Positions 1 to 8,504 of a DNA stretch of 25,468 nt are shown here, in pieces (the stretch's first letter is position 1; every line of letters begins with the position of its first letter). The notes beneath the pieces were generated by a model. That model searched no databases. It saw nothing but the letters and a program-made list of their open reading frames with translations, and was not told where the DNA came from. Made by a program: the position numbers and the translations under genes. The stretch comes from Branchiostoma floridae (Eukaryota; Chordata; Leptocardii; Amphioxiformes; Branchiostomatidae): contig NC_049986.1 of assembly GCF_000003815.2 (NCBI RefSeq), positions 24,472,755 to 24,498,222 on the forward strand, given 5' to 3'.

Positions 1-501
1 CTTGTTCTCGTAGCGTAAAATTGGAGGTACTGTGGGTATCCGGAGAATGGGTGGTACGGACGGGAAGGTCACGGTCGGCACGGTGGTGCGTACGGCTGCT
101 GCAAATCACGTTCCAAGCACCAGTAGTCATCGCCGTTATATATCAGCTCTGCTTTTCAAGATTAAAATTCGCAGTGACATTTGGAAATGATTCATATTTG
201 GCTTTAGGGTTAATTTATGGGATATTCAACCTCAGTTGATAATATTTTATTGTTTTGAGAGTGCAATTTGTCTATGTATGTCTTTTTAGATCTGTGTACA
301 GTCACTAAATGTATAGCTCGAGCCAGTATCCAGCAGAAAATTACAATGAACTCAAAGTTCTTTGTTCGTCATTCCTTCACGTACCAAAGGCAAACGTTTC
401 AGCGACCGAGGTTGGGAGTCCCAAAGAGGAAGAAATCGTGTACTGCTGAGCATCGGGCTACAGAAGTCGGGAAAGGCCATGCTGCACATGAGGTGTCGTG
501 C
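1..501. other. Non-coding stretch, nothing recognised
   Basis: I see no gene, repeat or RNA here. Short open frames exist, but they lack a good start context or any recognisable protein signature. The composition is mixed and becomes more CpG-rich toward the right end, where the X-box pair begins. Confidence 0.5.
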
Positions 502-533
502 GTTGTCATGGCAGCAGCACGTCGCCTAGCAAC
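502..533. promoter_or_regulatory. Paired RFX-like X-box motifs
   Basis: Two motifs resembling the RFX X-box lie 5 bp apart. Positions 502-515 read GTTGTCATGGCAGC, two mismatches from the palindromic GTTGCCATGGCAAC. Positions 521-533 read GTCGCCTAGCAAC, which fits GTHNYY and RRNAAC half-sites with a 1-nt spacer. RFX factors bind such sites upstream of many ciliary genes in animals. The pair sits at the left edge of a CpG-dense segment (534-760), as a proximal promoter would. No ciliary coding exon is visible, so this rests on motif and placement only. Confidence 0.4.
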
Positions 534-760
534 CGACTCTTCCTCGTTCTTCAGCGGGTCGCCCTGCGGACCCGGGTATCAAACGCAAGCTGGCGGGCGG
601 GGTGTGGGAACGGGCCGGGGAAGGCGCGGGACGGCACCGAGAGGCACGGAACAGAGAAGCGGTTCACACAGGCCATTGGGCCGGGCGGCACAACCTCAGG
701 CTTTGGTTCACATAGCTGACAATGGACCGGGGTTGGCAGAGGACCTCGCGACCCTGAACT
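534..760. promoter_or_regulatory. CpG-dense segment, possible promoter
   Basis: This stretch is much richer in CpG and GC than its surroundings, with runs such as GGACCCGGG and GGGCCGGGCGGC. Open frames cross it on both strands (minus 551-955, plus 268-762), as expected when stop codons are depleted by GC content, and neither has a recognisable product. The adjacent X-box pair makes a TATA-less promoter or unmethylated island the more economical reading. Confidence 0.3.
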
Positions 761-1322
761 AAGGTCCCTACGGGTTAAGGGACAGCAGAGATGCTCCCTC
801 GTTTCATAGCAATGCCAAACCTTTACCATGAGAAGCTTAGTCACGTAGATGACCCCAGAAATTACAGTTACCGACGAAAAAAAGCCTAGCCATAGTAACG
901 AAAGGAAGTTTCCCCTTTCAAAGAAGCCCCGAAGAATCAGACCAATGACAAGCAAGAGTCGCTACAAGTGTACAAGGTGCCACCGTGGGCACGGGAGTAG
1001 GGCAAAGGTCGCCATGACGAAAAAAAGGTGCTTCCGATTTCCAAAGGAACGGAGAGTTCTTTAGAAGAGACAAAACCTGTTCAGGAATGTGGCCTGGCGT
1101 GACACGGGGCACGGGGACCCGACACGAGGGGTCCACAGGGCAAGGGCGCCTCTATACCCGCTGACTTCTCCCTCAGGTCCGGGTTAGGCGGGAAAAGACG
1201 GGAATTCCGCTCTAAATGGGATTACTGAGGTTTTAGTCGGGCTGGTCTGTGGGAACCTGTGGCTGGGGGGAATCCGACAGACCGTTGGGCTACCGAGGGA
1301 CTGGGCACGGAATAGGTAAAGT
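761..1322. other. Non-coding stretch with small GC hairpin
   Basis: No gene is recognised. The plus-strand frame 849-1064 has a true ATG and encodes a 71-residue, very basic peptide, but it has no homology I can name and poor start context. A small hairpin, GGACCC/GGGTCC, lies near 1117-1136. Confidence 0.4.
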
Positions 1323-1411
1323 GAAGGAAGGAAGGAAGGAAGGGGGAAGGAAGGGAGGAGGGAAGGAAGGAAGGAAGGAAGGAAGGAAGGAAGGAAGGAA
1401 GGAAGGAAGGA
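1323..1411. repeat. (GGAA)n microsatellite
   Basis: About 88 bp of GGAA repeats. The left half is interrupted (GGGGGAAGG, GGGAGGAGGG) and the right half is uninterrupted. It is purine-only on the plus strand, so triplex formation is possible. The serine/proline-rich minus-strand frames here are repeat artefacts. Confidence 0.95.
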
Positions 1412-2316
1412 CAAATGGCATACCGCATGATAAGAAATTATAAGCTGAAGTTGACTACCCCATAAGAATAAAAAAATAAAAGAGAAAGATCAAGCAGGCT
1501 AAAAGGTTATTCTTGAACAATGCAGCTGACAATGACGACAATTGTTCCTTTAGAGCACGAGTCCTTCAGGAATCGTCCTTTTTAGAACTCTCTAACCTGG
1601 CATGGGTTCTGATCATATTTCACCGTGCCGTTTGTAAGAACTTTCTCTTGAAAATTCAAAGACGCTTATACTATATCATCTAAAGTTATGTTACGACCGA
1701 AACAAAGACTGTGCTGTAGACAAGCATGAGGCGACACTGAAGAATTTGGTGCAACTTGAGGCAAGTAAAGATACAAGTCTTTCAACGTGGTGGACTCGAA
1801 GGGTGGAACCTTATCGCCCAAGTTTAAGACAACAGGTGCTGAAAGACGAAAGTCCAGTTCTGTTCTCTAAGATGCTAACGCGTTCATTGCCTCGTTTCTT
1901 CTCTAATTATCTCTTGTCTTCAGCGTGACGCCAGGCGTCAATAGTCGCCTCCAAGACACGCGAAGGGCTACTGAAGAATTCGGTCCTCTCTGGGTTCGGT
2001 TAACCAAGGCTCAGGTACCAATTCCCAACCCGGGCTTCGGTCGGGTAGCTTTCAGAAACGAAAAAAAAATGATATGAAAACACACAGAATGTAAGCAAAC
2101 TTAGTCATGAGGCAACTTGTTGGTCCAGACGCTGTAATGGCGTTGTTTAATGCTGAGTGTTTCCGCGCCGTTAAACACGAATCACAACACGGCCTATTCA
2201 CGGCTGGTGCCGGGGGTCTGCGCCAAGGGTAATGTGTCCACGACCACGACCTGTCCGTCACAGTTACATGCCCTGCTCGGCAGGCAGAGATTAGGTTCCT
2301 CCGGCTATTTTTGATA
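1412..2316. other. Unique non-coding DNA
   Basis: No gene, RNA or repeat is identified. The frames at 1746-1928 (plus) and 2052-2261 (minus) are short and featureless. Confidence 0.5.
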
Positions 2317-2320
2317 CGTT

Positions 2321-2412
2321 TTATCTATCTATTTATCTCTCTTTATTTCTCTCTCGGAGACAGATAAATAGATACATAGATAGATTATATATATATATAT
2401 ATATAGATAGAT
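2321..2412. repeat. TATC / GATA / AT compound microsatellite
   Basis: TATC-type repeats (2321-2350) are followed by their reverse complement, GATA-type repeats (2361-2388), and then an (AT)n run (about 2386-2404). The two halves can pair as an imperfect hairpin. The tyrosine/isoleucine-rich minus-strand frame is an artefact of the repeat. Confidence 0.9.
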
Positions 2413-3024
2413 ATATACATCGGTCGCAATCAATAGATATGATGCTCTTTATTGCAATACATACATACAAACAAGTGGCTACAAAAGGTGTACAGGAACA
2501 GGAATATGAATGTATCAACATGTTGAGTTTAACATACCGTTTGCACTATTGGTTCTAAGGCCAGAACAACCGTTGACATATTTGCAAATGGTAAAGGGTT
2601 ATCTCATCCTAGAATATGATACTGAAGGATACCACGAGATCTCAATCTATTGAAGGAACCTCTGCTATGAGAGCCCAATCCAAAGCCCGACAGTATCAGT
2701 TGAGACTAATTTTCTCCGAATAGTCTCGTCCATTCCGAAGCCCATGCAGTTTTTATCGAGGCTATATTTCCCGTATATACCAGCCCCCCACCCCCTCCAG
2801 TGTCCGGCGCACGTGCGGGTCGGCCTGCCCTGTTGGCTGTGAACTGTCTGGTCAGACTTTCCCAGATTCCGGACAGAGCGGTCAGTTTGTGCAACATGCC
2901 GGCAATGAGTCTAATTGTTGTCATTCTAACAAAGCAGACAAGGATGTCTTAGCCTAGTAAATTTTTTTTCTGTCTGCTACTTTTTCAGCTACATTACAGC
3001 AGAAAAGAACGATTTCACCTGGAT
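2413..3024. other. Unique non-coding DNA
   Basis: Nothing recognisable as a gene. A C-rich patch at about 2784-2799 lacks four separate C-runs, so it is not a convincing i-motif/G4. Confidence 0.5.
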
Positions 3025-3254
3025 CGCTAGCTAGTTCGCCTTTATCCACGGGTAACCTATATCCGTTGTATTTAAAAACTGTATTTAGATCTATAGTGTC
3101 TATGTACACTGTATGGTTTGAAATTAAGATATTTTCAAAATATCACTCTTTGAAACTACCGGCCGTTGACTTGATATACCCTATATAATAGTACGTTGCT
3201 TTAAAATACAACGGATGAAAGTTGACCCGCGGATAAAGGTGAACTAGCGTTAAC
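3025..3254. mobile_element. Inverted-repeat element, copy 1 (related to 17703-17844)
   Basis: The left arm (about 3025-3074) and right arm (about 3201-3254) are imperfect reverse complements over roughly 50 bp. The left arm carries TTTATCCACGGGTAACC and the right arm GTTGACCCGCGGATAAA. The interior holds a second hairpin (GTTTGAAATT ... TTTGAAAC, about 3117-3157). A diverged relative at 17703-17844 shares this interior hairpin, the following (T/C)CGACTT-like stretch and the ATAAAGGTGAAC-AGCGTTAAC end. Two copies with matching architecture support an interspersed non-autonomous element. No clear target duplication was found, and there is no coding capacity. Confidence 0.65.
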
Positions 3255-3940
3255 TGTCTACTACCCATAACCATTAGCAAGTTACTCCAGTCTACATTAC
3301 TCCAGTCTATCTTCACGGGGAAAACTCGTCCCCAGTCCGTTCCCACGGCTCGGGCCACAAAGCTGCACCGTTCACACACGGCGCGCTGTAATATACTTGT
3401 TCTACACTTCATTCAACCCGCTGACTTCCCCAAGATTGTGCCTGTCACCGACTAGAACACGTTCCTAACCCGAGTTTCCTTAACTTCGTCTTGAGTTGGG
3501 TTTGCGCCAAGGCGAGCGGTTCCTCGACTGGAATGATGAGAAGAGAAGGTTCTAAAAATTGACGCGACTTTCTCACATTTCTGCCCGACTTTGGTGAGAA
3601 TTCCGCGGCACTTACCGCCTGGAGGTCAATCGTGCGTGACCCGCAACATGACCTCACACAATACCCGCCGTCATGTTTGCACAAAAACGTTCATTTCTGC
3701 CCAAAACTTCCTAAAAATCACATTTTAGGTACATTTCTGCACAAAGTGCATTTACGATAACTAAAAGTCACAATTCTAGCATTTTTTGAAAGCTGTAAAG
3801 GCGGTAACAGTGAAACAACTTGCGCTCGTACCGGGTTCCCCTCCTTTGTGAGTTAATCGCAGCTGACCCGTGGAACGGTTCCGCACAACAGACTCATTTA
3901 TTCGTGTGACTTTTGCGCGGTTTTATTGAATGACGAGCGG
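3255..3940. other. Non-coding stretch upstream of the TATA promoter
   Basis: No gene is recognised. TTACTCCAGTCTA is repeated in tandem at about 3282-3310, and CATTTCTGC(C/A)CAAA occurs twice between 3690 and 3745. The 3445-3684 and 3894-4163 minus-strand frames show no known domain. Confidence 0.45.
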
Positions 3941-3950
3941 CGAGCGGAGA

Positions 3951-3990
3951 GGTATAAAAGAGGGGCTGGAGCGGGGAGAGTTTCAGTCTG
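3951..3990 (+). promoter_or_regulatory. TATA + Initiator core promoter
   Basis: TATAAAAG occupies 3953-3960 within GGTATAAAAGAGGGG. It is followed by an Initiator-like TTTCAGTCT with the presumptive +1 A at 3985. The first T of the TATA box is 32 bp upstream of that A, the canonical metazoan spacing. Upstream (3931-3950) is GC-rich. I see no convincing DPE. A MITE begins 50 bp after the predicted start and a strong splice donor follows at 4515/4516, consistent with a non-coding first exon. The promoter geometry is seen directly; transcription is inferred. Confidence 0.5.
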
Positions 3991-4515
3991 CTCCGGCCAG
4001 GACAGCTAGAGGGAACGGTAGCGACGTAGGCATCTATTCTCCAAGCAGAGGTTCGGCTCTGGCTGTTTTCGACGTGTTTTTTAGCTGTTTTTGTTGGGCT
4101 TTCTGTAGTTACTTTATTCCGTTCTTTCTGTGGGAAAACGGGATGAAACAGGAAGCCCGCCAAAAACGTCGAAAAACTCGTCTAAGACAACCGGAGCCGA
4201 ACTTCTGATTGGAGAAAAGTAACGATTTAACTACCAGTACCTTTCGGCAGTAGCCATACCCAGCACCCGTCTGCCTATGAAGTAACCGTAGCCATCTCAA
4301 GTACAGTTGGCCCTATCCAGTACTTGTCGAAAAGACAGGTTCTCTGCTAGAAACCATGCAGCTAGGCACGGATGGACACCCAGTCATGGTGACGTAGCCA
4401 GGGCACCAACCTCGTCAGTCGGGGAACGAGATAGAAGAGCCAGCCTGCACGGGACGGTGGGAACGAGAACGCCTTACCCCACGTCTTCAGCAAGACAGCA
4501 GATCATCTTTGTCAG
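3985..4515 (+). other. Candidate non-coding first exon ending at a strong splice donor
   Basis: This interval runs from the Initiator A (3985) to the donor TCAG|GTAAGG (exon end 4515, intron GT at 4516), which matches the metazoan consensus at nearly every position. The ATGs in the unique part (for example 4354, 4371 and 4386) open only very short frames, so the exon would be 5' untranslated. A MITE (4035-4218) lies inside it and would fold as a hairpin in the leader. The open frame at 4307-4519 has no ATG start and is not called. Confidence 0.3.
4035..4218. mobile_element. MITE with TCTCCAAGCAGA termini
   Basis: This is an inverted-repeat element of about 184 bp. The left end reads TTCTCCAAGCAGAGGTTCGG and the right end CCGAACTTCTGATTGGAGAA, and pairing continues inward through a CTGTTTTCGACG / CGTCGAAAAAC region. 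A relative lies at 24575-24767, with matching GTTTTAGACG / ACGTCTAAA-type interiors and a GGAGCCGAAC right end. No target duplication is convincing here. There is no coding capacity, so it is non-autonomous. Confidence 0.75.
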
Positions 4516-4626
4516 GTAAGGAACTTTGGTGTCTTACTTCTTTAGACACGGTAAACACGGTTTTATCATGATATCTTTAATTGCTTCACCTCTGAAACCG
4601 CCTATCATTGCTACCATATCATACTC
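4219..4626. other. Non-coding, contains splice-donor candidate
   Basis: Apart from the donor at 4515/4516, nothing is recognised. Moderate CpG content runs through 4340-4500. Confidence 0.4.
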
Positions 4627-4720
4627 TCCAAGCCGAGGCTTAGTAGCCGAGCCTCGGCTCCAGCTGGTTTTTTTTTTGCGTGACGTTTTCGTCTATCTTG
4701 TCCCATTTCTACATGGCTGG
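4627..4720. mobile_element. Truncated relative of the 4035 MITE
   Basis: The start CTCTCCAAGC followed by GAGCCTCGGCTCCAGCTGG and GTTTTCGTC resembles the left half of the 4035 and 24575 elements. No matching right end is seen downstream. Within it, AGCCGAGGCT (4631-4640) and AGCCTCGGCT (4650-4659) form a perfect 10-bp hairpin with a 9-nt loop. It is probably a decayed or 5'-only copy. Confidence 0.4.
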
Positions 4721-5094
4721 TGGATATTTGCACGCTCTGTCCAGTTCCGTGGTGTTTGGTGGCGTAGTTGATGGGGGGTTAAGTTTCGACTTTTAAACTT
4801 TTTTTTAACTCGGTGGTGTACTTTGTTCTGATTTGTGCTATTTTGTGACCGCTCGCGTGTCTTATAATTTAAAGACAGTCCCATGTATTACCTGCCTTTC
4901 TTCAAATAAGCCTAAGACATTATTCGACAGCAAAGAACTCCCAGTGCCTGGCAGTGGAATGATAAAAGTTCTTGTCTCAGAGAGACATCGTTCGATCCAT
5001 CCTTTCTAGCTGCCATCCTCTCTCTATCCCTGTCAACTTCCTTCCTTCCCTTCCTCCTCCCGTACCCTTGAGCCGTCCGTCCCCAGTCCGGTGA
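4721..5094. other. Non-coding stretch before CRE cluster
   Basis: No gene is seen. A pyrimidine-rich patch (CTTCCTTCCCTTCCTCCTCCC) lies at about 5039-5061, immediately upstream of the CREs. Confidence 0.45.
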
Positions 5095-5131
5095 TGACGT
5101 CAGCTGACGTCACGGGGCGCTACTGACGTCA
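5095..5131. promoter_or_regulatory. Cluster of three perfect CREs (TGACGTCA)
   Basis: The full palindromic cAMP-response element TGACGTCA occurs at 5095-5102, 5105-5112 and 5124-5131. Centre-to-centre distances are 10 and 19 bp, close to one and two helical turns, so bound dimers would face the same side of the DNA. A TGACG half-site follows at about 5147. CREB/ATF-family bZIP dimers bind this palindrome. The surrounding GC- and CpG-rich sequence (5080-5170) suits a promoter or proximal enhancer. No linked coding exon is visible. Confidence 0.65.
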
Positions 5132-5586
5132 CGTCTCCGTTCCGCGTGACGCCCTGACCAGCCGGGCGAGCATTGCGCCTACGCAGCACGATGTGTCTTA
5201 ACATATCACATTTTTGCTTGTATTTGTCGATAAACGTGCTATTTGTTTGTTTGTTTATTGTTGTTTACAACCATGTTACGTCGTAGCGATTTACCGGACC
5301 TATCCCTTCACAGTAGCAATCCCAAAACAGCTAAAACACCAGCCGTGAAGCACTACATGATAAACTGATGAAATGCGTTTTTATTCATTTTGTTGCTGCC
5401 TCCAGTTGACTGAGGGCGCGGTCAGATGAGTAGTGCGATTTTTCAAGCAGGCTGTGACAGAAGCAGCCACCTACAAGGATCTATTTATTTATTATTCATT
5501 TATTACAGACAGCATTTCGTTTAACAAGACATAACCTACTGTGTACAAATAAACGTCATAACCATAAACTCTTCAAGTAGAGGTTG
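5132..5586. other. Non-coding stretch
   Basis: No gene is recognised. An AT-rich low-complexity patch (TTATTTATTATTCATTTATT) lies near 5484-5505, followed by AATAAA at about 5548, which could be a retroelement 3' tail or chance. Confidence 0.4.
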
Positions 5587-5587
5587 T

Positions 5588-5685
5588 TGGGGGAGATTGT
5601 GACATTTTTGTCATATGTATCCATTTTCTGCCCGCACACGGTTGGTGGACGATATATGTGATACAAATGTCACGATCTTCCCCAC
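5588..5685. mobile_element. Short inverted-repeat hairpin element
   Basis: The left arm (about 5588-5620, GGGGGAGATTGTGACATTT) and right arm (about 5651-5685, AAATGTCACGATCTTCCCC) pair over about 32 bp with a few mismatches, separated by a 30-bp loop. No target duplication is evident. It is probably a small MITE, and a structured regulatory hairpin cannot be excluded. Confidence 0.55.
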
Positions 5686-6100
5686 TAAGCTTTGCTTGCC
5701 GTTTGGAAAGTGATATTCATAGACCTTCCGTAGGTTGGGACACATTATAAATACATACATGTACGTAGCTTCGGTGCGTGTGCTGTGAAGTACAGTCGCG
5801 AGGGGGTAATGTCAGATATACTCAAAGGATTTCTGTTGAGTCTTTCTACTCCCATAGACATTAACAGGTGGTTGTATTGCATCCTGTGAGTGCATTAGAA
5901 CATCATGGTACACTGGCACAACGACGCGTTGATTTGTAGGGATGAAAGTTAAGAAACAGTTGCCTTTTTTTTGCTTGCCATAATCAGTACATAAGCATTT
6001 TTAACTACGTGGCGTATCAGGAGGGTACAATAATGAATGGATGGATGAATAGCGGCGAATGTAGTGTCCTCAATTGTATTTTGTAGCAACCATGCAGTAC
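5686..6100. other. Non-coding stretch
   Basis: Nothing recognisable beyond a weak tandem ATGGATGGATGAAT at about 6036. Confidence 0.45.
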
Positions 6101-6134
6101 GTTACAGCAAGGAGGTAACCTCCTTGGTTACAGC
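6101..6134. mobile_element. Mini palindromic insertion (19 bp) with 7-bp direct repeats
   Basis: The palindrome CAAGGAGGTAACCTCCTTG occupies 6108-6126: 9-bp perfect arms around a single A. It is flanked by GTTACAG at 6101-6107 and 6127-6133, and the repeat extends to 8 bp as GTTACAGC because the palindrome begins with C. Symmetric ends flush against direct repeats look like an insertion with target duplication. The same terminal heptamer and duplication length recur at 7890-7949. Confidence 0.5.
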
Positions 6135-6839
6135 TAGTTTTAATACGATAAAAGACGACTAATTCACGTAGACCATTGAATCATGTGCCTATTGTATGTA
6201 TTTCTTTTTCTGAAAGCGTCCCGAGAGTCTTATCAATCTACAAGACTATCGTTTCCCCGCCGAAAGGGCGTGAGCTGTAGTGTACGCCCACCGACACGCC
6301 TGAGTTCTTGTCTAAACATCCCCCGTAGGTCCGCCTCCCGTGAAGCCCTCCACTGCGGTCCTCATGGGACGGTTTTATTTTTACCTAAATGACGTTCTAA
6401 AACTGATTTGTGCTGAAAAGGTACACTTCTCCTGATTTCTACGCAGTTTTTCTGCTAATGACCATTTTAGTAAGTGTTGGGAAAAGCACAAGCAGATATA
6501 TCACCCCCCCCCCCCCACAACCACAGAAAACTAGAACAAAAATGATAAAAGCTCCTTGGATGGACATAACTTTATTGCAAATCCATGCCCGATCGCTAAT
6601 CGCAAGTGTACACGGGAATACAATAATGATTAAAAATTGTTATGATAATTATGAAGAACCTCCTTGATAGGATATAGAATACAGTTATGAAATAAACGTA
6701 AAGCGAAATGAAAGTCGTCCTCCAGTGCTACTGCTAATCTAAAAAAAAAAGATTGCTTTCAGAAGAATTTTAGTCCTTTTTGAAGCACATTTAAGATTTC
6801 TTGTGAATTATTTTCCTTTCCGTAATACCCCACGCGAAG
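6135..6839. other. Non-coding stretch with poly-C run
   Basis: No gene is recognised; frames 6183-6392 and 6410-6667 (plus) have no domain signature. A run of 13 C lies at 6504-6516. AAAGCTCCTTG at about 6548-6558 echoes the right end of the palindrome at 7897-7942, but it has no partner arm. Confidence 0.45.
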
Positions 6840-8345
6840 TCGGTGGGCCCATCAGTGTGTGACCAGCGTTTCACCATGTGGCTTTTCTCCCATATATAGT
6901 CATGTAAATCCTCCCTTTTTACGCTGAAGTGCCATCAGCAGCGCGTGAAGTGAGGCTATTTTCTTGGCTTGAATTCCTTCGGCTTTTGATGCCATTTGTC
7001 AATGCATGGCCCACCAATGAGTCTGTTTGCCAGGCTAGTGTTCCACTCCATACATGTGTAAATTTGCCCCACTTGGCGCAAATCGCTTTTCAATAGTCTA
7101 TGATCAACCTAAACATGTGAATCTTCAAGTGTTTACAGTGGGAGATGTTGCCCGTAGAAAAGCCCTTTTGCAAGGCTATTGTCATTCATATACTTGAATT
7201 TGCAAATTGACCACTTTCTGCGCTGTTAACTTGTCCATACTTGCACAACTCTGCGGATTGTCAAATTTCTCTTCCCTTCATAATTATGCCAATAAATAAA
7301 TAAATACAAACCCACAGATCACTTACGAAAAAACGCCCACCGATGGGCCTGTTTCCCAGGCTACTACCCCCTCTTTACATATATGTAGATTCCCTCAAGC
7401 CCAACCTGATGCTTTGACAACTGTGTATAAATGGTCTCTTATAAGTATGACATATATATGTATACAGTGTTCTGCCTGAAGCCACACATGTGCCTATTTT
7501 CGAGACTACTGTACATGTCTCCCACTCTGAGCATATGACTTGACAGTCAACGAATGGCTTCCTCGTGCATATAGACTTATGAATGGGGCAGAATTAACGC
7601 CCCGATGTGTCTGTTAGCGAGGCTACATTCCCCTCAATATTCGTGTAAACCAGCCCCACTCTGTGCCGATGTCTTGACAACAGTCAATGTAGGGTTGTTA
7701 AATGCAGCTTTATGAATGGGGCAGAATAACGTCTGTTAGCGAAGCTACCACATCTCCATACTTGTGTAAATGTGCCCCACTCAGAGATGATGACTTGACA
7801 ACAGTGGCACAGATTAACGTCCACCGATGTGTCCGTTAGCGAGGCTATTTCTGAGTGGAAGACTTGACAACAGTGCAATGAAGGGCTTCCTAGTTCCAAG
7901 GAGCTCTTATATCAGATGGTCATCTGATATAAAAGCTCCTTGCTAGTTCTTATTCAATAGAGCCTTATGAATAGGACAGAATCCACCGATGTGTCTGTTA
8001 GCAAGACTACCCTCCCCTCCATACTTGTGTAAATGTGCCCCACTCCGAGCCGATGACTTGACAACAGTGGGACGGAATAACGCCCACCGATGTGTCTGTT
8101 AGCGAGGCTACCCTCCCCTTCCCCATACTTGTGTAAATGTGCCCCACTCCGAGCGGATGACTTGGCAGAGTAATGCCCACCGATGTTTCTGTTACCGAGA
8201 CTACCCATACTTGTGTAAATGTGCCCCACTCCGAGCCGATGACTTGACAGACTAACGCCCGCCGAAGTGTCTGTTAGCGAGGCTATACCCTCCCCTCCAT
8301 ACTCGTGTAAATGTGCCCCACTCCGAGCCGATGACTTGACAACAG
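6840..8345. repeat. Decaying ~100-bp minisatellite, about 12 copies
   Basis: The unit core is CACCGATGTGTCTGTTAGCG, then AGGCTAC, a CCCTCCCC(T)CCATACTTGTGT stretch, AAATGTGCCCCACTCCGAGC and GATGACTTGACAACAGTG. Clear copies start near 7007, 7332, 7478, 7594, 7720, 7813 (internally deleted), 7981, 8077, 8175 and 8255. Weaker ones lie near 6840 and 7148. Similarity to consensus is highest at the right end (7980-8345) and falls steadily leftward. Repeat periods vary from about 70 to 150 bp. The 140-codon minus-strand frame (7954-8376) is open only because the repeat lacks stops; it has no recognisable domain and is not called as a gene. Confidence 0.85.
7890..7949. mobile_element. 46-bp near-perfect palindromic insertion with 7-bp direct repeats
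   Basis: Two 22-nt arms (7897-7918 and 7921-7942) pair with one mismatch around a 2-nt centre. The ends are CAAGGAGC and GCTCCTTG. The heptamer CTAGTTC lies immediately outside on both sides (7890-7896 and 7943-7949). The insertion interrupts a minisatellite unit, whose uninterrupted relatives lack it. It has no coding capacity and would form a cruciform. Its termini and 7-bp duplication match the 19-bp element at 6101-6134. Confidence 0.65.
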
Positions 8346-8391
8346 CCCCTGAAGTGCCCCTCCATGTGAGACACACATCTCCGTCAATAGA

Positions 8392-8427
8392 CCGGTATTA
8401 CGGCCTGTATTAGCGCCTGTATTCCCG
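8392..8427. repeat. 12-bp tandem repeat x3
   Basis: Three units: CCGGTATTACGG, CCTGTATTAGCG and CCTGTATTCCCG. It lies just beyond the minisatellite and is not related to its unit. Confidence 0.7.
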
Positions 8428-8504
8428 CCATTCATGTGCTGATGTGGCCGGATCAGCTCAAGTGGGGCTTTATGGGCGTTTTGCCACTCCAGACTGGGGA
8501 GGGC

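Noticed and set aside
268-955. 164-codon plus and 134-codon minus frames
   Set aside because: Antisense-overlapping frames in GC-rich DNA without a recognisable domain or splice context.
4980-5010. tRNA B-box-like GTTCGATCC
   Set aside because: No matching A-box or cloverleaf can be drawn at the right distance.
6840-8345. CRISPR-like array
   Set aside because: Units are tandem without distinct spacers, of variable length and diverged; the sequence is eukaryotic.
7954-8376. 140-codon minus-strand frame with internal repeats
   Set aside because: It is the translation of the ~100-bp minisatellite; unit lengths vary and break the frame in other copies.
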